Both the position numbers and the translations under genes were made by a program. The notes under the pieces were generated by a model that saw only the letters and a list, made by a program, of their open reading frames with translations, searched no databases and was not told where the DNA came from. A DNA stretch of 48,940 bases from NCBI RefSeq assembly GCF_023716925.1, contig NZ_JAMQQG010000026.1:1-48940 (forward strand). Reading direction: 5' to 3'. This document shows, piece after piece, positions 42,390-48,940 of this stretch (positions are counted from its first letter, which is position 1; every line of letters begins with the position of its first letter). This DNA is from Frankia sp. R82. Lineage in GTDB: Bacteria; Actinomycetota; Actinomycetes; Frankiales; Frankiaceae.

Positions 42390-45300
42390 ATGACCACCAG
42401 CCGTACCCGCCGATGCAGGCCTGCCATGCTCTCTGCGGGACGGCCCGCAGCCGGACCTACCGCCCCCGGCGCTCTCACCCGGGCGGCCACCGCGCTCACG
42501 GGGCTTGTGCTGTTCGCCGCCGTGCCGCTCGTCCTGCACGCCTGGCGCCCCGACCCGCTGCCGCACACCTTCCAGCCCAGCCGGTGGATCAGCCTGGCGC
42601 GCATCGGATACCTGCACCCGGACGTGATTCCCAACGGCCTCGCCGTCCTGGCCTGGCTCGTGTGGCTGCTGCTCGCGGCAGCGCTGCTGCGCGAGGTCGC
42701 CGCCCAGCTGCGCCGTGGTGGCGCCGCCGCGCGCACCCGACTGCTTCCCGGAGTCGTCCAACGGCTCGCCAGCACCTGGATCACCAGCTTGCCGTTGCTG
42801 CTCGCTCTCGCCGCAGGTCGGTTGAGCTCCGCACCGCTACCTGCCGCTGTCACCGCCGCCACCTCGACGCCCGCCCTGCCGCCCATGTCGCCGGACTCAG
42901 CACCGGAGGCCGCCTGGCCGAACACCGCAGCCATCACCGCGACGCATGCGCACGCCGGGCCATACGACCTCCACCGCAGCGAGCGTTACGACACCCTGCG
43001 GTCCCTTGCAGTCCAGCACTACGGCTCCGCGGACCTGTGGTGGATCATCCGGGACGCCAGCGTCGGCGTCGTTCAACCTGACGGATCGTCGCTGCCCGCT
43101 GGGTTCGTCGCCCTCGATCCCGGAACCATCCTGCACATCCCGGCCGCGCCATCGGCAGACGTTTCCTACGCGCTCGCTGCCGAGCGTCAACCCGCCGGGC
43201 CGGCGACCCAGCCACGCGACGGCAACCACAAGGTGCTGCCCGGCGAGAACCTCTGGACGATCGTCGACGCCGCCTACCGTGACCTGTCGCCCCTCGACGT
43301 GTCCGCCGCCGTCGACACAGTGTTCGCCGCCAACCACGGGGTCACCGACCACCATGGCCACGTCCTGACCTCACCCCAGCTGATCAACCCGGGTATGCAG
43401 CTACGACTGCCCGACCTCCCTCCCAGCCCCGAACTCCCTCCGTCACCCGAAGCAGGACGACCGGCAGCGCCATCCTCGGCAACTCCGACGACCCCGCCAG
43501 CCCCGACGATCGCCGCCACCCCCACCGCGCTCACCACCCCAGAACCAGCCGTCAGCACGCCCAGTGCCTCCTCTGCCACGCCGACACCGACCAGTCAGCC
43601 CACTCCCCTTGGGCCAACACAAACCCCGGCGCTTTCCCCATCGCCCGCCCAGGTAGCTCCTGCACCGACCACGGCCGCCAGCCAGCAGCTCGTAGCCCCG
43701 AGTCCGAGTCCCAGCCACACACCGGCCATGCCGGCCACGTCGCACTCGCCGCACGACAGGACCACGGAAAATCTGACCTGGCTCGCCGCCGCCGGACTCC
43801 TCGCCACCACGATCGTCGGATCCTGGACGGCCAGACGCCGCCACCGCGACAACCACACGACCCCGCGCCACCTCGTCCCCCCGGCCCCACCCGACCAGGC
43901 CGAGCTCCACGCGGCGCTCCTCGACGCCGACGACCCGGATCGCCTCGACCGGCTCGACGCCGCCCTACGCCACCTCGCTCTGACCCACCTCGGCCAGCCC
44001 ACCGGGCCGCATCCCCAGGTCCTGCTCGTCCACCCCGACGACGCCGTCGAGATTTACCTGCATCCGAACGGCATCCATAGCCTTCCCCCGCCGTGGGAAG
44101 CCGGCCCCGACCCCCTCATCTGGGCCCTGCCCTCCGACGCCGTCCTCCCGCCGCTCACCGACCTGCCACCGCCGTGCCCCGCGCTCGTCCAGCTCGGCAC
44201 GACCCTCGACGGAGCCGACGTACTCGCCGACCTCGAGGCCCTGGGCAGCCTCGGCATTCATGCCGACACCGACCGTCTGTGCGCCACCACCCGCGCCATC
44301 CTCGCGACCCTCATCTCGTCCACCTGGGCCGACCTCACCCGCGTTCACACCCTCGGCCTGGACACCGGCGTCGTCACCGACCCCGAACGCGTCACCGCCG
44401 ACGACACCGCAGACACCCTCCTCGCCGCAGCCCGGCACGACTCCGACCTCCTACGACACACGCTCGACGCCGGCAGATACCCCACGACCCTCACCGCCCG
44501 CATCAACGAACCCGGCGAGGAGTTCGACCCGCTCATCGCCCTGCTCGTCACCGACTTCGACCCGAACGGCAGCCCTGAGGACGAGGCAGGACCCGTTCAG
44601 GAACTTGTTGACCTTTCCGGCGACGGACTGCGAGGCCTCGGCGCGCTGATCCCAGCCGGCGCCGGCATCACCACCAGGTGGACCCTTCGCCCCACACCCA
44701 CCGAGGAAAACCCCGACCTCTGGCTGCTCCAGCCGCTCGGCCTGCCCTTCGTCCTGACCGGCCTACCCGCCGACGCAAGCGACACCCTCGCCGAACTGTG
44801 GGCCGACGCAGCAGCACCGCTCCCCGAATCGCCGCTCCCGCCCGCCGCACCCGACCCGCACCCGTTCACCGAACCTCCATGGCAGGTGATGGTCCGCCTC
44901 CTCGGCCCTGTCGACGTCACCGCCCGCGACGGCACCCACGCCGACCCCGCTACCACCCGCGAACGCACCAACGAAGTCCTCGCCTGGCTCGTCACCCACC
45001 GCCGCGGCACCCGCACCGATCTTGAATCCGCCCTGTGGCCCCGCGGCGCCACCCCCAAAACCATCGCCAACGCCCTCAGCCGCGTCCGCCGCCTACTCAC
45101 CACCCTCGCCGGCGACGACGCCGAACACTGGCTCCCCCGCTTCGAACGCACCGCCCTCACCCTCGCCCCCCAGGTCACCTCCGACCTGGACCTCCTCGAA
45201 GCCCGCATCCACCACGCCGAACAACATCGCAACCATCCCGAGACCGCCATCCCCGTCCTCAAGGAAGCCGTCGACCTCATCCGCGGCATCCCCGCCGGCT

Positions 45301-45656
45301 ACCCCTGGCTCGACGCCCACATGGGATCCATTCTCACCACCACCCCCATCAAGGCCGTCATCCTGCTCGCCCAACACCACCTCGAACACGGCGACACCGC
45401 CGCCGCCCTCGCCACCACCATCCGAGGCCTCGAGATGCTCCCCGCCCACACCGAACTCTTCGCCCTACGCCTACGCGCCCACGCTCTCAACCACGACCCC
45501 AACGCCCTCCGCGCCGAATACCGCGCCTACCTCCGCGCAGAACAGGCCGAACCCTACTGGGACGGCGACACTGACCGTAACCTGGAGACGCTCCACCAAC
45601 GCCTCCTCCACGAAATCTCACTCCATTCAAAATTTTCCCGCGAAAGCGCCAACTAA
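42390..45656 (+). CDS. Membrane protein with LysM domains and a C-terminal BTAD-type regulator domain
   Basis: A 1088-residue protein (ATG 42390; ATG 42384 also possible). Membrane segments near 28-50, 75-98 and 128-145 are followed by two LysM-like peptidoglycan-binding units (YDTLRSLAVQHYGSADLWWI near 205; KVLPGENLWTIVDAAYRDL near 280). A Pro/Ser/Thr linker and another span (NLTWLAAAGLLATTIVGSW near 460) come next. The C-terminus (about 830-1088) has an OmpR/SARP-like winged helix (LARGE pattern WLVTHRRGTRTDLESALWP ... ANALSRVRRLL) and a bacterial transcriptional activator domain with helical repeats. It thus links cell-wall contact to a DNA-binding-type domain. Such proteins are commonly found at the end of actinobacterial Tad loci. 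Confidence 0.85.
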   Translation: MTTSRTRRCRPAMLSAGRPAAGPTAPGALTRAATALTGLVLFAAVPLVLHAWRPDPLPHTFQPSRWISLARIGYLHPDVIPNGLAVLAWLVWLLLAAALLREVAAQLRRGGAAARTRLLPGVVQRLASTWITSLPLLLALAAGRLSSAPLPAAVTAATSTPALPPMSPDSAPEAAWPNTAAITATHAHAGPYDLHRSERYDTLRSLAVQHYGSADLWWIIRDASVGVVQPDGSSLPAGFVALDPGTILHIPAAPSADVSYALAAERQPAGPATQPRDGNHKVLPGENLWTIVDAAYRDLSPLDVSAAVDTVFAANHGVTDHHGHVLTSPQLINPGMQLRLPDLPPSPELPPSPEAGRPAAPSSATPTTPPAPTIAATPTALTTPEPAVSTPSASSATPTPTSQPTPLGPTQTPALSPSPAQVAPAPTTAASQQLVAPSPSPSHTPAMPATSHSPHDRTTENLTWLAAAGLLATTIVGSWTARRRHRDNHTTPRHLVPPAPPDQAELHAALLDADDPDRLDRLDAALRHLALTHLGQPTGPHPQVLLVHPDDAVEIYLHPNGIHSLPPPWEAGPDPLIWALPSDAVLPPLTDLPPPCPALVQLGTTLDGADVLADLEALGSLGIHADTDRLCATTRAILATLISSTWADLTRVHTLGLDTGVVTDPERVTADDTADTLLAAARHDSDLLRHTLDAGRYPTTLTARINEPGEEFDPLIALLVTDFDPNGSPEDEAGPVQELVDLSGDGLRGLGALIPAGAGITTRWTLRPTPTEENPDLWLLQPLGLPFVLTGLPADASDTLAELWADAAAPLPESPLPPAAPDPHPFTEPPWQVMVRLLGPVDVTARDGTHADPATTRERTNEVLAWLVTHRRGTRTDLESALWPRGATPKTIANALSRVRRLLTTLAGDDAEHWLPRFERTALTLAPQVTSDLDLLEARIHHAEQHRNHPETAIPVLKEAVDLIRGIPAGYPWLDAHMGSILTTTPIKAVILLAQHHLEHGDTAAALATTIRGLEMLPAHTELFALRLRAHALNHDPNALRAEYRAYLRAEQAEPYWDGDTDRNLETLHQRLLHEISLHSKFSRESAN

Positions 45657-45715
45657 TAATCCCACCAGCCCAGCAGCCCCCGAACCGCGCATAGATAAGG
45701 ATTGTCGGGACACTG

Positions 45716-45763
45716 GCCGACGTAACGCAATTGATAGCGCACTCGACTTGTAATCGAGTGATT
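45716..45763 (+). other. 5' half of a tRNA-Thr(UGU)-like gene
   Basis: A 7-nt acceptor-like start (GCCGACG), then TA, a D-arm (stem CGC/GCG with an AATTGATA-type loop), and a perfect anticodon arm: CTCGA-CTTGTAA-TCGAG, anticodon TGT at 45749-45751. The loop CTTGTAA is that of tRNA-Thr(UGU). After the variable-loop position no T-arm (TTCG/TTCA) and no closing acceptor strand is found, so it is not a complete tRNA. It fits a tRNA cut by element integration or a degenerate copy. Confidence 0.55.
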
Positions 45764-45982
45764 AGCGCCCCGGCTTTCTCTGTGGATAGCCAGCCACCCG
45801 TCCTGAGCTGCGGTTTTATCGTTCCCAAGATCGACGCGAGCCCCGTTAAGATCGCTTGTGGGCTCATTATGGGCTCATTCCGCACGACTCTGTCGATCAA
45901 CCGTCTGTAGGTGGGCCGCTAGGGCGATGTCGCAGCGGGTCGCGAGCGGCTGGCTTCTGCGGAAACTCCGTCTCTGGGCGAT

Positions 45983-46002
45983 GGCAGGCAGGCAGGCAGG
46001 CA
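45983..46002. repeat. Five tandem GGCA units
   Basis: GGCA is repeated five times, followed by a G-rich run. It lies in non-coding DNA; no function is suggested by context. Confidence 0.9.
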
Positions 46003-46156
46003 GGCGGGGGTAGGGGGCCCTCAGATGGATGAGTGCGCGGGATGATGATGACAGAAAGTGATGGTGAATCGGTGGCTGATCGCAGGGGGGTCGGGATTCT
46101 GGTGCGGGATGAGCAGATGGCTATGACAATGTCCGCCCTTCGTGTTTGATGGACTC

Positions 46157-46169
46157 CACTACAGTAGTG
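46157..46169. promoter_or_regulatory. 13-bp palindrome CACTACAGTAGTG
   Basis: Perfect 6-bp arms CACTAC / GTAGTG around a single A, in the low-GC gap. The shape fits a dimeric repressor site; no adjacent gene makes the target obvious. Confidence 0.4.
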
Positions 46170-46279
46170 CCTGATGGCAGATCGCCGCCCGGCAGAAAGA
46201 GGTCAGCCTAGAGAGAAAGAAGACACCGGACACGACCGAGAAATCAACGCTGGCCTTACATCTAGCGTCCGATAGCTAA

Positions 46280-46558
46280 TCAACTACCTTCTGCGGTATT
46301 CGACGCTTTCCGTTCACTCTCGCCAAGAATATCCGCCGGTAGGTCAACGGCGCGGAGCGTTTCGGCTAGCAGTTCCTCGGACAGTCTCGACACTCGATCG
46401 GAGTAGTGGAGCGGGATCTGCGCTTCCAGCCGCAGGTAGCTGAGCAAGTCCATGCTGCGCAGGTTCCCCTCCGCCTTTCCTGTTTGGAAATTCAGGCCAC
46501 CGATCTGGCTCCTAAAGACTCCAGTATTTTCGATTCTTGACCAACCTGGAGAGCTCAA
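46280..46558 (-). CDS. Small hypothetical protein of atypical composition
   Basis: An open frame of 92 residues, minus strand, with clearly lower GC than its surroundings. The C-terminal 57 residues (from MDLLSYLRLEAQIPLHYSDR) look protein-like and helical (SRLSEELLAETLRAVDLPADIL); the N-terminal part is less so, and the true start may be the inner Met at 46450. I recognise no family. It may be a remnant or a recently acquired gene near the putative element boundary. Confidence 0.4.
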   Translation of the reverse strand: MSSPGWSRIENTGVFRSQIGGLNFQTGKAEGNLRSMDLLSYLRLEAQIPLHYSDRVSRLSEELLAETLRAVDLPADILGESERKASNTAEGS

Positions 46559-46925
46559 AAAGAAACGCTATATTGTATCCCACCTACGCGACAGTCAGGT
46601 TGAGCGCTCTAATATTCAGACCGACGGAGGCGTTCATGGCGGTTGAGATCGCAGTTCCGTTCGGATGACTGGGGCAGGCGAGGATGTGCTTCGGGTCGGG
46701 TGTCGTGCAGCGTGAGGTGGTTGCGGAGCGCGTCGACCGTCGGCGATCATGAATTCTTCGTGACGGCCGCGTGGGTGCCCAGCCGTGGTGAGACCTACGC
46801 AGGCGATGGTCGTCGCGGCGGCGCGTTCATCCTGTCCGTCGGGCAGTGGGCGGCTGGCTGGTCCACCGCGGGTGGCATCGGCGGTGCCAGTCGGCACCGG
46901 CCAGTTCCGGGTTGATCGACGCTGC
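46559..46925. other. Intergenic stretch without a supported gene
   Basis: Short open frames here lack family features and ribosome sites. From about 46640 the GC content climbs back to the level of the flanking genes. No RNA gene or promoter could be assigned. Confidence 0.4.
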
Positions 46926-46963
46926 GCCCGGCATGCCCGCTGGGTGCCAGTAGGGTGCCGGGC
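46926..46963 (+). promoter_or_regulatory. Inverted repeat directly before the CYTH gene start
   Basis: GCCCGGCA (46926-46933) can pair with TGCCGGGC (46956-46963), whose last base abuts the ATG at 46964. In RNA it would cover the region where a ribosome site should lie; it could also be a protein-binding site. Confidence 0.4.
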
Positions 46964-47608
46964 ATGCGCGAGGTCGAGGTGAAGTACTCCGTGTCGGATC
47001 CGGAGGTGCTGCTCACTGCACTTGGGCAGCGGGGCGTTTCCTTCGGAGCGCCAGCGTTTCAGGATGATCAGGCGTTCGCTCCGCTGGGCTGGGCTTTTGG
47101 GGACAGCAAGCTCGGGGTGTCGTTCCTGCGGCTGCGCACGGTGGACGGCCAGCACTGGTTTGCGTTGAAACAGCCGGGTGTGAACGCGCAGGACTGCCTG
47201 GAGTACGAGACGGAGGTCGCCGACCGCGGGCAGATGCACGAGGCGATCCTGCGGATGGGCTACCGGGCGACGGTCCGCGTGGCGAAGTCCCGGCGCACGG
47301 GCCGGTTCGGCGAGGTCTCGCTGTGCCTGGACCAGGTGGAGGGCGTCGGGACCTTTCTGGAACTGGAACGGATGGTGCCCGACGAGACGCCGGCCACCGC
47401 CGTCCAGGACGAGCTGGCGGGGTTCGTCACTTCGCTAGGAGTCGCGGTCGAACGCACGACCGAGACCTACGACTCCCTGGTCCGGGCTGCACAGACAACA
47501 GCGGCGACGGTACCTGCGAGCCGGGAGAGTGTGGACTCGCCAGCTCGGCGATCACTGCCCCACGTGGCTGATCCCCTTCCGTCGGTGGGAGACGATCCGA
47601 GGCGTTAG
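46964..47608 (+). CDS. CYTH-domain protein (class IV adenylate cyclase / thiamine-triphosphatase-like)
   Basis: A protein of 214 residues from ATG 46964. It opens with the CYTH signature MREVEVKYSV (ExExK: Glu3, Glu5, Lys7). The tunnel-forming strands follow: SFLRLRTVDGQHWFALKQPG, CLEYETEVADR, RVAKSRRTGRFGEVSLCLDQVEGVGTFLELE (given in part) with the conserved basic and Glu residues. The family acts on triphosphates with metal: class IV adenylate cyclase (CyaB), thiamine triphosphatase or tripolyphosphatase. The last 45 residues are Pro/Ser-rich and extra. Its TAG overlaps the TAA of the converging radical SAM gene. Which triphosphate is used cannot be told. Confidence 0.85.
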   Translation: MREVEVKYSVSDPEVLLTALGQRGVSFGAPAFQDDQAFAPLGWAFGDSKLGVSFLRLRTVDGQHWFALKQPGVNAQDCLEYETEVADRGQMHEAILRMGYRATVRVAKSRRTGRFGEVSLCLDQVEGVGTFLELERMVPDETPATAVQDELAGFVTSLGVAVERTTETYDSLVRAAQTTAATVPASRESVDSPARRSLPHVADPLPSVGDDPRR

Positions 47609-48940
47609 CCGCGGGGGTCGGTGCGGGTGTGCTGCCGGCGGGAGAGGTCTACCAGGGCGGCGCGGACCTGGTCGATGGTGGCGTCTCCGAACTGGAGGTT
47701 GACGGAGAAGTTGAACTCGTCGCGGCCGCGCATGGCTTCGTCGATGCCGCTGTTGGTGAGGTCGATGGCGGTGTAGGCGAGGAGCTGCTCAGGCTGGTAG
47801 CGGCCGGTGGCGAGGAGGCGGTCCCATTCCGGGGTGCCGGGGTAGGGGCGGAACTCGAAGACGGAGGCGCGGAAGTCTCCGGGCTGGTCGTCCGCGGTCT
47901 CCCACAGCTCATGGACGTGACGGACGGTCGCGGCGAGTTCGTCGACGGTTTCGGTGGGGAAGCCGAGGATGAAGTAGCCCTTGACCGAGATGCCGCGCTG
48001 GGTGAGGCGGCGGACGACGGCGCGGGTCATGTCGGGGCTGATCCGTTTGCCCATGTAGCCAAGCAGCCGTTCGCTGCCGGACTCGACTCCCAGGGCGACT
48101 TCCCGTAGGCCGCCTGCGGCGAGGGTGTCGAGCAGGGCGTCGTCGGCGCGGTGCAGGATGTTGATCCGGCCGGTGGCGTCCCAGATGAAGCGGTCGCCGA
48201 GACAGGCGGCGGTGAACGCGTCCATGCAGCGGCGGATGAACCGTTCGTAGCCGAGGAACAGATCGTCGACGAAACGGAAGGCGGTCACGCCGTGGGTGGC
48301 GTGCAGCGTTTCCATCTCGGCGATGATGTTGTCGGGTGTGCGGGTGCGGATGGTGATGTCAGGGTTGGCGCTGACGGCGGCCCCGCAGAAGGAGCAGTCG
48401 TAGGGGCAGCCGCGGGCGCCGACCATGTTCGCCTCGAGGCGGCCGTCGGGTGCCGGGTAGGGGTCGTTGACGAGGAACCGTCGGTCGACGAAGGGCAGGC
48501 CGTCCACGTCGGGGGCCAGATGGTGGCCAGCGCCCGGCCGGCCGCCGGTGACGGGCTGGTGCAGGATCGGGTCCTGCCACATGACGCCGGGCAGGTCGGC
48601 GCGGGAACGCCGGTCATGGAGGAGTTCGGTGACCCGGGTTTCGCCTTCGCCGAGTACGAGGGCTTCGAGCCGGTCGAAGCGGGGATCGGTGAGGATGGCC
48701 TGTGGCATGGCTTTGGCCTGATGTCCGCCGACCATGACCATGATGTCGCCGTCCAGTCCGGCGGCGATCTCGGCGCTGACCTCGTAGGTGGGGGCCAACA
48801 GGTTGAACCCGGCCCAGCGCGGCCGGAGGCGGTTGACGAGCTGGGAGGTTTCTTTGATGCCCAGGCCCAGGGTTTCGGCGTCGAGGACACCGACGTTGAA
48901 ACCCTGGACGCTCGCGTAGGTGGCGATGTAGGCCATGCCG
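47605..48940 (-). CDS. B12-binding-domain radical SAM protein, N-terminus outside the window
   Basis: At least 443 residues are visible and the frame is open to the window edge. The N-terminal part is the later half of a cobalamin-binding domain (VMVGGHQAKAMPQAIL, then EALVLGEGETRVTELL). The radical SAM core has Cys-x3-Cys-x2-Cys in GARGCPYDCSFCGAAVS, then FRFVDDLFL, EVALGVESGSERLLGYMGK and GYFILGFPTET. Its C-terminal region has FEFRPYPGTPEWDRL. This class does methylations at unactivated carbons, ring contractions and other rearrangements. The usual family length suggests that 50-100 N-terminal residues are missing. Its partner genes lie to the right of the window. Confidence 0.9.
   Translation of the reverse strand, partial: GMAYIATYASVQGFNVGVLDAETLGLGIKETSQLVNRLRPRWAGFNLLAPTYEVSAEIAAGLDGDIMVMVGGHQAKAMPQAILTDPRFDRLEALVLGEGETRVTELLHDRRSRADLPGVMWQDPILHQPVTGGRPGAGHHLAPDVDGLPFVDRRFLVNDPYPAPDGRLEANMVGARGCPYDCSFCGAAVSANPDITIRTRTPDNIIAEMETLHATHGVTAFRFVDDLFLGYERFIRRCMDAFTAACLGDRFIWDATGRINILHRADDALLDTLAAGGLREVALGVESGSERLLGYMGKRISPDMTRAVVRRLTQRGISVKGYFILGFPTETVDELAATVRHVHELWETADDQPGDFRASVFEFRPYPGTPEWDRLLATGRYQPEQLLAYTAIDLTNSGIDEAMRGRDEFNFSVNLQFGDATIDQVRAALVDLSRRQHTRTDPRG

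Larger units (their letters stand above)
45657..46279. other. Lower-GC intergenic region, putative element boundary
   Basis: No protein gene is supported. Composition falls clearly below that of the flanking genes. The stretch holds a partial tRNA-like sequence, a GGCA tandem repeat and a 13-bp palindrome, listed separately. These together suggest an island or element junction. Confidence 0.5.

Noticed and set aside
45716-45790. Complete functional tRNA-Thr
   Set aside because: The T-arm and 3' acceptor strand cannot be found; only the 5' half and anticodon arm are convincing.
46643-46915. Plus-strand 90-codon open frame before the CYTH gene
   Set aside because: No ribosome site, no recognisable features and weak codon bias.
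1-48940. CRISPR arrays and rRNA genes
   Set aside because: No regularly spaced repeats and no rRNA-like conserved blocks were seen in the intergenic regions.

Overview
The window looks like chromosome or large-element DNA from a high-GC actinobacterium. Coding regions are very G+C rich with strong third-position GC bias, start codons are often GTG, and genes are joined by GTGA/ATGA overlaps. The families seen are typical of Frankia- or Streptomyces-like genomes: a DUF574 methyltransferase, an XRE regulator with a long C-terminal region, SCO6880-type and Tad-type secretion genes, and a LysM/BTAD membrane regulator. The genus cannot be fixed from the sequence alone.

Layout. (1) 1-1.7 kb: an IS21-family element running off the left edge (istA, minus strand, broken by a 1-nt frameshift). 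(2) 2.1-3.8 kb: a protein of an unrecognised family (paralogue 1). (3) 3.8-19.2 kb: a compact biosynthetic-looking region. It has an XRE regulator/flavoprotein pair on the minus strand. A plus-strand series follows: a small orphan, a DUF574 methyltransferase, a Cys-rich protein, QueD, QueE, phosphoribosyltransferase, GT4 glycosyltransferase, PIG-L deacetylase, WbqC-like protein, thymidylate-kinase-like protein, radical SAM/SPASM protein, DegT aminotransferase and DnaQ-like exonuclease. A NUDIX hydrolase sits on the opposite strand, and then come a helical protein and a PEP-synthase-like phosphotransferase. (4) 19.4-25.7 kb: a minus-strand type IV secretion operon (DUF6112-like, VirB6/TrbL-like, SCO6880, VirB4-like) ending in paralogue 2. 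(5) 26-34.2 kb: a small orphan, paralogue 3, a Ser/Thr kinase with a seven-blade WD40 propeller, and a 1411-residue MobF relaxase-helicase. (6) 34.5-45.7 kb: a lipoprotein, a secreted protein and a nearly complete Tad/Flp pilus operon (SAF/CpaB, TadZ-like, CpaF, TadB, frameshifted TadC, Flp pilin, TadE/TadG-like proteins), ending with a LysM/BTAD protein. (7) 45.7-47 kb: a lower-GC gap holding a 5' half of a tRNA-Thr(UGU)-like gene and repeats. (8) 47-48.9 kb: a CYTH-domain protein and a B12-dependent radical SAM protein cut by the right edge.

How the genes may work together. QueD and QueE would make 7-carboxy-7-deazaguanine and the phosphoribosyltransferase could turn it into a nucleotide, as in known pyrrolopyrimidine nucleoside pathways. 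The same operon carries GT4 + PIG-L + DegT + radical SAM/SPASM. By enzyme class these are the four activities that, with 2-deoxy-scyllo-inosose synthase, build paromamine in aminoglycoside pathways; the synthase itself is absent. The region could therefore specify a deazapurine linked to an amino sugar or aminocyclitol, with a split PEP-synthase-like phosphotransferase as a candidate tailoring or self-protection enzyme. This is inference; I do not recognise the cluster as a characterised one. The right half resembles the transfer machinery of an integrative conjugative element that combines a VirB4/VirB6 system, a MobF relaxase and a Tad pilus. The three paralogues of the unknown family tie the parts together: two lie beside or in the transfer genes and the third lies on the far side of the biosynthetic region. 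Two single-G deletions (istA, tadC) may be biological or may be sequencing errors.
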